Below are positions 21,261-33,549 of a stretch of DNA of 64,000 nt, in pieces. Source of the DNA: Phoronis australis (lineage: Eukaryota > Phoronida > Phoronidae); NCBI GenBank assembly GCA_002633005.1, contig NMRA01000028.1, forward strand, positions 1,131,688-1,195,687, written 5' to 3'. A model generated the notes under the pieces. That model had not been told where the DNA came from. It searched no databases and worked only from the letters and a program-made list of their open reading frames with translations. Numbering within the stretch: the stretch's first letter is position 1; every line of letters begins with the position of its first letter. Position numbers and translations under genes: made by a program.

Positions 21261-24200
21261 CAATTTCCAAACTTTGAAACTTCCACATCCGTTAAGTTAG
21301 TCTAGCTTAAGACAAAACCTAAGTGAAAAACCTAAGTGAAACTGCAGATCAATTTCTTCGAACAGACTTTAGACAACTTGAAGTTTTATCTTAAAAATGG
21401 CTATCATTTAAGATTTGCTTAGGTGAGCTCTTGAACGGTAACTCAACTTATTTACATTTCGTACAATATGTTAAAACATCACGTTGATCTCACTGACGTC
21501 ATAGCCTAAATTGCTCAAGCTTTAACTGACCTTCGTCTGCGTCATGCAAGAATCTTCAATTAGTTCAAACAGTTATGGACTACATCTGCTCACCTTGATG
21601 TTCCATTTAACAAGTCCTGCTACTAGCCGTATCTACAAACTAGTCCGGCAGATGAATAGAAACTATTGTTTCCAGTGGTCCTTTCCAGCCGTAGTTGTCT
21701 CACAATGACTCATGGTGGCGCAAAAAGACTACTCCTAGTGTCATTGACATGCCTGCATTTGAGCATTTAAAACGTACTTTCTTGCCAGGACTATTTAGAT
21801 AGACCGGTCAATACGTTCAGAATAACAAAATATCCGTTCGCGGAAACCTTCAAAGCAGCTATACCCCCGTTCCGTCAAAGAAACTCTCGACACGGACTAC
21901 TTGGAGTTATAAACTTGGTCTAAACTAACTCTGTACTCAGACGAGAAGTCGTTTGTGCCCCTGTAAAACTTACAGTGTTATTTCTCGAGACCATTCTTGG
22001 CGAATAAAATGACACACCGTGACAAACCAGTAAGCGTATCCTGATTTTAAGCAGTAGGCCTATTTTGACTAAGAAAGAATTTGAGACCAACTTCATAACA
22101 GCAAATCAAAGCTTAGTTTTCGTTACGGGACGACAGGCACTTTGACATTGACGCTTTCTTTTATCCCACCCCCTTTTTGAAAGTCGACTAGTAAGCGAAG
22201 CTGGTTGCACGCATGTGTGCTATATTTATAACTGACATTTACTAGACAATAGCATGTTCAATGTCTACAGTCACGCAGGTTTTTCAAGCAACACTGTTAA
22301 AATAAGACATTCAAATGCATAAAAAATTTACAAAATGACATTCGCTATTTTTGCGATATTGATCATTATTTGATACAAAACGAAAAAAAATCAATTCTAC
22401 TAATTTGCAATTAGAATTGAAAAACACCTCACACTTAGTCAAGCCAAGCTATTTGTACAAACTCGCTTTTATAAAGAATCCTAGATGGAATGTAGGATAA
22501 ATACGAGACACGATGTTTATACCCGCGTGCTATCATGTCGAGAGTCATAATATGCTAAAGTATTTGAACGAGGGCGAACATTTTACGTGTCATCACGCAA
22601 TAACATAAAGCTCTACTTACCTTAGGGAGACTTACTTTGAAATGAACAAACGTTAAAGCAAAAAATAACTCATTGTAACAACTATCTGGATACTCAGGGC
22701 GTTACTGTTTTACTCAAAACATTACCATACAGACGCCTGCAGCGTCTGCTTAAAAGGAAATTAACCCCAGTTTTGGTGAATTCAACCAATCCTCGTGCTG
22801 TCCCGTGCACCATTAACGTCCATTTGAGTTATAAAAGCTGGATTCAACAAACACATAGTGTGTCATAAAATGTATATTATTGTTCTTTGTGGATGGTCCT
22901 TCCTTACAGTTGATGTGTAACTCGACTAGTGCGTAGGCCACGCCTTCCCGTTTTAAAAGACTACTTGTTAGGAATTCTCCACTGTTGAGACGAGGGTTAC
23001 AAATCATAGTTTTAGAGAGCTGAATAGGAAAGTCGTTGTTCTCATCTGTTACTTAGGCCAAAAGCGAGTTCAATATCCTTTTCACTTGTAACAATTCACA
23101 AATGGTGTTTTTAAGAACTACTACCTCGAGCTCTGTAAACATCTTCGTATTTGTTTGTTTTCCGTGACCTGATATGAATCCATTACGCAACTGATTTCAT
23201 CGATCCATAACGAGTCCAGAATTTGTTTTCTGCCACCGGCATACTAATTGCCTTTCTTTTAAACAAGGTTTCAAATTGAAATCTTTTCCCATTGAAAACC
23301 AGTAACTAGGCTATTAATATTACATGAGCGTTCACACGTGTGTTGGTAGTGCGATATGAGAGTTCGATTGACGATATGCCTAAGCTCTCCTGGGGGCTTG
23401 GTAAACATACTTTATCATGGTGAAATTGCGCGTGCACATTCTGTTTCACAACTAGTAACTATTCCATTTTTAGGAATTAATGTTAAGTATTTAAACGGCG
23501 AATCCTGTGCTTTGTTAAACGTATGCATTTGTCGAAAAGTAATTCAACTGGCTGAAACAAGGTCAGATAACATATTTAAGTTTCCATGGTTGTACAATGT
23601 CTAGGGATTGTTCTCGTCAAAAGATCACGGAAGATGGCACAAAATCACGAGAGTGAAAGGCGAGTGTTTTGCTAGTGTGGCCGAGAGTTTACTAGCGTAA
23701 CTCAGCAAAATGCTTGAATTATGGGCCAGAATCAATTCATTATGAGATACAATTCATTGTTTCCGTTTCATAAGCGAAATTTTCTCATCGCAAGTTCAAG
23801 GCTAATGTCTTAGTCTAAGATGGCAGCCCATAAATGCATGCAAACGACTAACGATTAATTATTTAGATTTTTAAAAACTACTTTATTCTACAGTCAGTTG
23901 TAGCGCCGTCGATACGCTTAAAAGTAACAAAACTTATCTCCCCATATGTCCTTGGGTGAAATGCCGAAATGTCAGCAAATGTTAGTGGGACGAATATACG
24001 ACAAATGTGGCTAAAATACTTCATTAGGATTCACAGAACAGTTTTCTCTTGGTTTTTGTTTAGCGGAACACACACCTTTTCTTCACACTGTTGAAAATCG
24101 TACGCAAAGAATGAGCCATTTCACATCAAAAGCCCTACAAAAGCAAAAAAACTTTATTCTGTCTTGTATTTGTGGTCTTTCAATCCAAAGGCGCAGAAAC

Positions 24201-25900
24201 ACAGAATTGTCATTTTTCACCACACAACCACAACTTCATTGTTTAATTCACACAACCACAACTTCATTGTTTAATTGCGACAAAAGCCAACATTAGACTC
24301 TGAAAGCAAATTTCCTACAAATTCTAAAAATTTTGTTCAAAAGTGCTGTCAACCAAGTATTTTTTACAGTCTGTACACAGCAATGCACAAATGCAAGAGG
24401 GTTCGCCATCTTGAGGAAGAGGGTAACTATTGACGAGCAAGTGATCTTTTCTCATTCCCAATATCTTCGCAAATACAAAACAAAAACAGATTCACTGAGT
24501 CTACTATGCAAAGCCTACCTCAAAATCCCCCGAAACCTGGCCTACCCTAGAATTTAAGCTTTTGGTACTGCAAATTGCTCCAGTTTAACTGTTCAATGCC
24601 ACCTTATCGGAGGATTCCGACATTAATCGGCTAAAGACGAACGCAAATCCGATAGACGGCGTTCAGAAGAAGATATTTCGCTGTAGAAGAATGTAGTGCT
24701 GACACTAGTTGACCTCTTGTGTGTGGGGGGACATGATAATTGTACTTTAATCACAGTTAAATAATGACTAACATTTTCGACAACTTTTGCCAATGAAGAT
24801 AAAATGGTCGAGCGTGCAATAAGTAGTTTAAACCGTCTGTAGTTTGTTTTTATCTTGGTTTGAAATTGCCGATTTTTCGACCCCGAAAGCCGAGTGGCTT
24901 TACTAACAAGTCTGGTCANACAGTTATTATTATACAGTTGGTAGGAGTAAAAATACATGTCTTATGAAAGAAAAAAGCACACACTGTTCAATTTTTGATT
25001 TTATACTAATTTGCGATTGGCTGTGTCATGTTACCATGCCTTTGTATTGCAACTTGGAGAAAGATGAGTCACGTTCAAAACGAACGATATCGTTTTTGAT
25101 AACTCAACTTTATATTTTTTTAGTAAAAATCACGATACAGAACATACATGAATGTATTAACAACTACACGAAACCATTCTAACAGCCAATTCTGAGATGT
25201 GATGTTCCCCCCAAAGCGACCAAAAAGAAAATATCTCTCAAATATCGGCAAACGAAAAACTCGGTTACATTGGTGGTGATCGGGGAAACGGAGGGGGGGG
25301 GGGTGGAACCTAGCGGGAAAGTTGTTATATTGTTTTCCCATGCGACTAAATAACGGAACCCTCTTTCTACGCAGAACAGAGCACATAGGCTTAATCTGAT
25401 TACTGTCTTGCATTTTTATTTTCTTTGTGGCTTAAACTAAATTTCTTATCTGCGGAAAACTTAAAATGTATAATCAAGATGTAGATCAGGAATATGTTTG
25501 TTTTTTCCAAGTGTGTGGCCGATTTGACCTTTTTCTGAGTCGCGCTCATTTTCTGACACTCGGCAGAAACTGCTTAATGGAGTAAATCATAGTAACCGGT
25601 TATAATTAATTTAAGACGTGCCAAAATTAGATTGCTGGAAATTTCTGTTTTGCTCCACACGACGATTCATTACCTCCCGATGGAAACCTACATGATTACA
25701 TTAACTCTGTTTGTAAATACGACCCCGGTGACCGCCAGAAAGCAACGTTTGAAAAATCCCTAATTAACAAGATCGATAGTCGAACATCTAAGTTGAACAG
25801 GCTAATAGACAAATTTCACAGTTAATCAAGTGCCTTTCTTAATTCACGCTCTTCTGTGAATTACCATGTGTGGGAGCTTTGCTCGCGGGTGTTCACATTA
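21260..25900. other. No supported gene
   Basis: Mostly A/T-rich unique sequence. It includes a perfect 28-bp tandem duplication at 24221-24276 and a poly-G run near 25297. One weak exon-like segment (minus, about 22910-22985) is discussed under rejected items. Confidence 0.4.
24221..24276. repeat. Perfect 28-bp tandem duplication
   Basis: Two identical adjacent units that start CACACAACCACAACTTCATT and end GTTTAATT. It appears recent because no base differs. Confidence 0.9.
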
Positions 25901-25960
25901 ACTCCAGTCACGGAAAATATGCAATCATGGTACGGGGTGCTAGTCTTCGTACTCGAAAAG

Positions 25961-26334
25961 GAACTCGAAATTATATTTTTTGGCGTTTTCTGTTCTACTT
26001 TTAGGCAAACTCAAATAAGTGACTGCTAGTCTCTGCTCAAGTACATTATGATTTATGCGTACGAGTTTCTAGTCCAAATTCACACTAGATGACCCTTATA
26101 TTCGAGCAACAACCTCGAGCAAAAACTTAACATTTCGCGTAAAAACTGTTGTTCAAACTTGAAAATTTAGTGTTAATGGTAGGGGCATCGAGAGCAAACT
26201 AGGATTAAAGAGTTATCTACGTATTCCATTATTACTTCTGTTTATGCAAATAAACTTATTTACAGCACAAAAAATATTTACGTAATCTATTATGTGCTCG
26301 AGCATAGAATATGCCAAAAACAATTTCGAGTTTG
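25961..26334. mobile_element. MITE-like family B, copy 1
   Basis: Ends are inverted copies: GGAACTCGAAATTATATTTT on the left and AAAAACAATTTCGAGTTTG on the right. A block near 26043-26095 (ACATTATG ... CACTAGATGACCC) is found inverted in copy 2 at 36.9-37.25 kb. Confidence 0.6.
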
Positions 26335-26509
26335 ATTTCCAATGAAAACATTAGACCCTGGATCCTATTTACCAGGTTTGGAATGGTGAAATATATAATT
26401 AAATGAGGGAATACATAACAGGGAAGGTATGTGGAACGAACATTTCCTTTTACATTTCAAAACTGCAATAGTAATAGCCAAAGCAAAGAACAGAGTTTCA
26501 GTTCAATAC

Positions 26510-26960
26510 AATAAGTACAGTACTGTTCAATACTCTATCGTTAAGTGCCGTAGTGTTCAGCTCTGTAGCTACAAGGTAGCACAGCTACACAATAATATTT
26601 AGTTCCACAAAATAGGAACAACTAGTACAGTACGGCAGGCCAACGTTGAGTGACATGTAGTAAAGTGCGTTGTTCAACGTGCAGTCCAGTGCGGTGGAGG
26701 GCGGTGCAAGGCGGTGCAATGCTGTAGAGTACAATGCATACTGTGCAGTGCAGAGTATTACAATGGGTAGAGTACCGTGCAGTGTATTACATACATTCAT
26801 TACAATTCAATACCGTACAACAGAGTACCGTACAATGAAGCGCAGTGCACTACAGTGCGTGCAGTGCAGTGTTGTTAAGTTATATACAGTGCAGTACAGT
26901 GCTGTCGTATGTATAGAAGTGCTGTGCGCTGCAGCGCAGGCCAGTAAAGTACTGCAACAA
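26510..26960 (+). repeat. Degenerate CAGTG/GTACAGTGC satellite-like tract
   Basis: Over about 450 bases the words CAGTG, GTGCAG, GTACAG and GTAC recur every 5 to 10 bases (for example AGTGCGTGCAGTGCAGTG near 26855). It is probably an old short-unit satellite. Open frames here are by-products of the repeat. Confidence 0.7.
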
Positions 26961-29900
26961 ACAGACCGGCACATTTCATCTCTTTGTAACGTGAAATCCG
27001 TAGCAAGATATCATTTGTCATTAACAAACGCACATTTTTATTGAAAATTGATAAAAACAACTTCCATATGAAGCAAAGTTTGGTTTTAGTGTGGAAGAGC
27101 GATTCATTTGTTGAGTTTACAAGTCAGGAAGCTGAATCTGTAATATATTGATATCATTGATGAGACTGCGTTTACCTATTGATGTTGCGTAAAATTGAGC
27201 GATGGCTTGTGAAGATCTGTTGAATAATATTTGAGCCACTGACATCAAGGATCAACTGAATCTCCTTCAATACAAGTATAACTCCAACAAGTTACAAAAC
27301 ACGTGTACGAAAACTACAGTTTGGGAAGGAGTGCTGCGTGCACCTGGAAGTTGGAACCATCGTTATTTACATCTCAGCGCAACCATGATTTATTTACTCA
27401 CTTTTTTCAAAATGTAATAAAAGATACCGAGATTGAAGTGAAAAGTAGACAACATTTATTAAGTTCGTGAACGATGTACTCAGTATAAATTAAACGACGG
27501 TATCAAAATGCTCATTTTCATTTCTTTGGGACTTGTCGCTTACCATTTCTTTGTGATCCACTGTGTTTTTTGTACGTAAATGTTGACTTTGGTACAATTC
27601 AAACGCCTGTATATCGTAATGAAATGAATATCAAATGTGTCTTGGGTGGCCGATTGTTTCAAAAACACTTTGCATTGAGGCTACAATGGCACTTTGGAGA
27701 TTGCACAGGGTAAACGATATCTTATCTAACACACCATTGATACATGCTACAACGACCAATTCCTCTTATTTGTAATGTGAAAAACTTCGATTGTCCATTT
27801 TTCTCAGAACTCCTTGCATCCAAACAATATAGGCTATGTTTACTTTATTGACTTTTGCAAACTGCAGAACCATGTAAACTAGATAACGTCTCCGAATACA
27901 TGCCGCGGAGATGGATTTTTTAACCTCCTACTGCGACAGGATACCTCAGCATGGAGCCGCAAAGCGTTAAGATTCATTGGTGTCTTGGGCTTATCGTTCA
28001 CATTTATCCGCTGTTATTGTGAGTTTTAAATTAACAGGTCCAGAGTGATCGATACGAACTGTTATTTTCAATGAGTGCAGTTTGTCAGCGTTCGTCTTGC
28101 GCGTCACGGAAGTCTACTCTGACGGTGGCACAGTCCTGTGCAGAGGACGGCGGACAACACTGGGCCTTTCTTTTACTGACGTTCACTGTGGCTATACACG
28201 ATCTTTTTAATACTCGCTTACTAATTAATTAATGAAAAGCCCTGATATCGATTACCTTTAATTAGGTAGAACGATTTTTACACCGGTAATATGTTCACTT
28301 TGTGGAATATCAAGACGCCCGTGTAGTAACTCATACATGAACACGTAGGTAAGCCAGGTTTGCAAACACGCCGGGGCTGCAGAACTTGAAAGTTCAGGTG
28401 GAAGATGTCGAAAACATTTGTTCGGTGAAACACATCGCACCATCTTGAAACCAGATTGGCAGACTTTTATAGGTACGTTGATTACTTTAATTTGATATCT
28501 TAATACGCCTTAAGTGATTCATTAACTGTCTGATACAAAATAGCTTTAGCTACCGTTGCACAATTTGCTCACGAGTGTTTATGCATTGAGTGCTTCAGAA
28601 ATTGTTCATTCAGAAAATAAATACAATGTTCTTTGCTATAGCGTTCTTAAATATAAAGGTCGTTGAACTTACACAGATGAATTTTTGGTCTTACCAAAAT
28701 ATTAGAAATTTAGATTATTCATAAGCGACATGTAACAGTAGAGTTTTGGAAATCTCAGGGATCCCTGGTTTCCTTGAAGGCGATATCAAAATGAAATAGT
28801 AAAGAGCAAGTATTTTTTTTAAGTCATTATCATAAAATAGTTACTACGGAACCATTTTATTGAAAGGTTTCAAACATCTGTCTCTCGGTGTAGGCAGGAC
28901 TCCATCATATATTATATCGGCCTATTGTGCATTGAAAATGGATTATTCGTAGGATTTGTACGTTCTAATCACTGCAAATCTCGAGTCTAGTTCGATATTG
29001 AAATCAGACAGGTCTTGCATTTATTGTGCAATGGGCACTGCTTTCGGATTGAATATTTTAACGACATTTCATGACTCACTTCAGTGGAATAAAATGCTCG
29101 TATTTATAAAACAGAATCTTTCAAAGAGTGAATACAGTAAACGTGTTGATGTAATATCGTGAAGCTGACGAACCGTTTTTATCGTTGCTAAATAATGCCA
29201 ACTTTGTAATAGATAACGAGACTTGTATACATCTCTTGTCAATGTTTGTGAACCTAAACACACTGTTTTGTTGTGTATCGATTGATGCTGTAACAAGGAT
29301 CCATGTTGTTTTCTTCTGCTTCAGTACGTGGAGGTCGAAATAACTGTGAGGGAATGGGAGATGTGCCTTTTTAAAGAAATCATGCCAAATTCAGTCTAAG
29401 AATTTAATTTTGTTACGATCAAATGAAAAATGTTTAAACATAAAATATGCTATAGTTGGGGTATTTGCCATGAGAGCACATCCAGACGTTAGACACACTG
29501 GTATATTGTACTCCACGTCTTAATACTTTGGTTAATTTGGTCAAATTCGCATCACCTTGATTTTGACTAACAGTTAGCTTGCTCTTCAACGGATCAATAA
29601 ACCTTGTTATTTCTGAAACCGTAAGTTTAATCAGTTGACTTTAACTATATCACCACGATGAAAAATCAAATCTGAAGCAACAACACAAGATGGTGTAAAA
29701 TAGATCACATTCTCCGTTCATTCATCATCTTTTGATTAAGAACGTGCAAACTTTGCATGTTATAATTTTCCCATTTTAACTCTACATTTACGTTAGTGAC
29801 CATAAATAAAAGACTATCAAACAACGTTATCTATATCTTGAAATGGTGTTATTTCAGGCTTCATTTGGCAGAACGAATAATTGCAATGTGACATGCTCAT

Positions 29901-30179
29901 TTCAAATATTTCAATGTCTACGCCCAAGTTTCTGCCCTTCTGTAATAAGAGGAAAATGGGACTGCTGTACTTTTCGTCGTGCAATTATTTAGTTTTTACG
30001 TTGCATTGCCTCCTTACGAAATCCCCTGGGCTGAGGTAATCCATTGTGAGTGAAAAGTTCAGTGGATTCCAGTTGATCATGGATCCACGAGACCCAGTGG
30101 AAACATTCTCCGGAAGAGTTAATAGGCCGAAGCCGATTTTCCCTTCATTGGTTTTCAAGGTTTCTAAACTACACGTCTA

Positions 30180-30375
30180 ACGGATTGCAAAACACCGTGT
30201 CGGTAGCAAAAAGCACGACCAAGGTATCTGCAAACACCGTTCATATAGTATCGGACTCATAAAACACGACTCATTCACCCCCCCAAAAAATAAGAAACAC
30301 GGGTACGGACTCACATTTACTTAGAAACACGACACACGGACTGTCAAACACGGTTCACTTCATGGCGAATTTACG
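30180..30375. repeat. Degenerate AAACACGRNTC tandem repeat
   Basis: The words AAACACG or AAGCACGAC recur about every 15 to 25 bases, separated by (C)GGACT or (A)TTCA steps. Confidence 0.5.
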
Positions 30376-32094
30376 TTCACCCCGTACTCATCAACTTCCC
30401 GAGTAAGTAGCACAAACTAATGTCTATTACTACGCACTAAGGGAATTTATCAACCTTCATGTATTTGGCAACACCTTTGCCTAAAATGTCATTTTAGTGC
30501 AGTAATACAATTTGAGCTAAACTTTCACAAGAGACACAAATTTTATGCCATGCTTTAAGCCATTTCAAAATAATGATCTTTTTTCACTGAGCATTAACTT
30601 AATGGTAAACAGGTCACAAACATCAACATGGCGAGCATCGATCTGACACCACCGAGTCCTTTACGCAGGAGTTATATTCTACTTTACAAAAAAGATATTG
30701 GACGCCAATACACTTTAGAACAAACAAGCATTTTAAATAATGTTTAAGGTTTCTAATTCACAACAATTACATCACACCATAGACACAAGTATGATCAAAA
30801 TTATATTTAATCTCGCATCTATTAGACTTACACAGCTGTCGAGCCCGATTCTACATTTTATCCGTTAGCCGTGTAGCTTAGGTAACCCGGTTTTTGCACT
30901 GCTCGACCACACAAATACGTCATACCATCCTCCTCCACAGGGTGGCGCTCACATAACAACGTGAGCGCGAGGCCCATCGAGGATGACTTGACACTGACTT
31001 TCAACATTCCCTCGATTCCTAACATAGGCTTCCGGTAAAAGTTAACTAAAATCGAGACGACAACTTCTTGTCTCGTTATTGGGCGCTACGAAAATGGACG
31101 ACGCGAGCGGCGTGTAGTGCTGATCAAAAACGGCGCGAAAAAGAGCGGAAGCGCTTTAGGAGTAACCTCTCTAAAATAAGCACTTGGAACGAAATGGAGC
31201 GCTTGACTGCCACCCGAGATGAGTTTGGGGACGTCGAGGTCCATTGGCGAACCCGTTTTTTTTTTCGAAAGTGAAAGCAAAGAAAGAAAGATGCATTCAC
31301 GTAAGAAAATCGAAGTATTTTCGCTGAAAAAGCTCCGAAAAACTGTACTTCTTTTCAGATTTACACATACTTCACTGTCACCGATTATGTGACTCATTAT
31401 ATCAACAAAAAGTCTTTTTGATCAAGTAAAAAGGAAAAAATCGCCTGAGTTACTTCGGTGTTACTTCGCCTGATTTACTCCGGTGGTCCGTAGAAAAACA
31501 TTGATTTGTCGTGCTAGATGGCATTGGGAAAATTGTGCCACTCAATATTTTCGCACCAAAACCCTCCTTACTTTGTACAAAGAATACTCGGTGAACAAAA
31601 ATGAAAAGATATACTAATTGACATTGGTATCTGCACAATTGGCCATAAATGGCATTAACTAGTAGTCTTATGTTTTAACCCGACAGTTACCAAGTAACGG
31701 CGATCTATAGCTCTCAACATTTTCTTGTGATCACAGTGTCTGATCTGTAACATTCAATCTCAGTAAATAGTTAATAAAGACATAGAAACTCAACAAAGAC
31801 TGACATTTGAGTAGGCCGTTTACACTGATGGTAAATTTCTCATGGAGAGAAACCTAACCGCGTGTAGGGCGGAAAAATAGCTCCAGTAAGATGAAACAAA
31901 TGAGTAATACCAACTTGTGTAGCGGAAAGCAGTGTATGCTTTGCCGTCTCCTAAGGTGGAATCAGATAAAAATTTAACAAATCAGATCCTTATAAACGGA
32001 AATGTTCTGTTAATTGGTATTAAATCAACGGAAATGGGTGAAATGTACTATTCTGCTTATAAGTACATCATGTGATATGAAATGGAAACAATGT

Positions 32095-32480
32095 CTTTCA
32101 AGGTTATGTAGGACCTTATTGAGAAGTTGGTGCATTTAGGATTTCAATAAAAGTATATATTTTCTGAAAGTAGAAAGTCTGCAGAATTTGACCTTTGACT
32201 TTCTACCAATCTGTTATTAATGGGGTCGCGTGAACATATCTTTTTAGTAAATTTAGCAAAACAGATAGGCCTATTGATAACATGATATACATGTAAGTAT
32301 TCAAAGTGCTATATCAAAAACGCTGTTACAGTTTTCGAAAATGTCGCTTGATTTTTGTTTATGCAATTTTAAACAGTTTTTATGAAATTTATTAAAAGTC
32401 CTATTTTTGATGCCCCCTATGCACAAGTAGAACGTTTAAAAAACAATTCCTAACAGGGTTTCTGAGAATTGTGCATAAAC
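32095..32480. repeat. Dispersed repeat, related to 5808-6130
   Basis: Contains AAGGTTATGTAGGACCTTATT followed at similar spacing by TTTCTGAAAGTAGAAAG, as in the 5.8-kb copy. Confidence 0.35.
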
Positions 32481-33340
32481 CGTATTATTTGAAAGTTTCA
32501 AATGAACGCGACCAGCCATTTCTGAGAATACGATGTTCCGAAGTCAACCAAATCTGGCCTATGATTTTTCTAGGGCTTTACATAACTTTCAGGAGTGCTT
32601 TTTGATTACCTTGCGATCTTTTTTACTTCTAGATAACGTAATGCTATGTAACGTCTCTCGGGTCAGAAGTGATCGCGGTCATTAAAATTCACACTGAGCC
32701 CATGACTACATTGCTGGGACATTATGAATTCCAAGTTTTGCTAAAGAACTTTCGAAGAGTGTAATATTTACCCGATAGGCGTTCTAAATCAAAAGTAGGT
32801 TTTTGGGATGGGAGGTGGGTTTATGGCCGAGTTGAGAGTCCAAGGTCGGATGATTGAATAAAGTGCCAATTATGGCCTTTTTGTTATGGGCATTTATTTA
32901 GCTATTTAAAATGCTTTTTGGAAGAATGACGCCCATGTAAATGTAAATGTGACGCAAAAATACATCTGGGGTTAGCTGGAGCTCCTTGATCACAGGGTTT
33001 GCTTGAACGTTCACACGATCGAATGTTGTGCATCTTTAAGGTGAACGCCGGTGAGCAACTTGGTGCAGTCGACAATTCACAAGATAAAACATACAGAAGA
33101 AGCCACGGGCAATTGGACAGCAATTACATTAATACTGGCTCTGGTTTATAGACAAACAGAGAGTGAGATCCGCGCCGTGTAAACCAGGCAGCTGAGGACT
33201 AGGCTATACAGTTGAGCTAGTTCGATTACTAATAAGCCAAACAGTCCGGTGCCTCAATAGCAAGTCGCCGTCAATATTTACTCGTCCGACTTGTATGCAC
33301 CGAGTAAATATATGGAATCGTACAAAGACAGGGCTTCCAT

Positions 33341-33545
33341 GCATACACATAACTCATCTTCGTCATCAACATCATCGTCATCATTATCACCATCGCCATC
33401 AACCTCATCGTCATCTTGTTAATCGTGATTATCATCATCATGATCACCATATACAATTACCATCGTCGTCATCGTAATCACCATCGCTGTCCCGATCAAC
33501 ACCTGTCCCCATTGTGGTCGTCATGCACGTCGTCATGGTCACTGT
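33341..33545 (+). repeat. CAT/CGT trinucleotide microsatellite
   Basis: Interrupted runs of ATC, CAC and GTC triplets (CATCATCGTCATCATTATCA and continuations) over about 200 bases. Confidence 0.85.
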
Positions 33546-33549
33546 CGCA

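Larger units (their letters stand above)
26980..33340. other. No supported gene
   Basis: Long A/T-rich stretch. It contains an AAACACG-type degenerate repeat at about 30180-30375 and a dispersed repeat at 32095-32480. A CpG-rich patch at 30.93-31.26 kb could be a regulatory region, but no first exon is evident. Confidence 0.4.

Noticed and set aside
22813-23007. Minus-strand exon-like segment with acceptor CTCAACAG and donor GTAAGG
   Set aside because: The splice sites look good and the peptide is plausible (GEFLTSSLLKREGVAYALVE), but it is isolated, has no recognised domain and no partner exons.
26670-27044. Plus-strand open frame of 124 codons
   Set aside because: It is a by-product of the degenerate CAGTG tract.
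28258-28443. Minus-strand open frame of 61 codons with a good start context
   Set aside because: No domain recognised and no splice partners. The length is within chance for this region.
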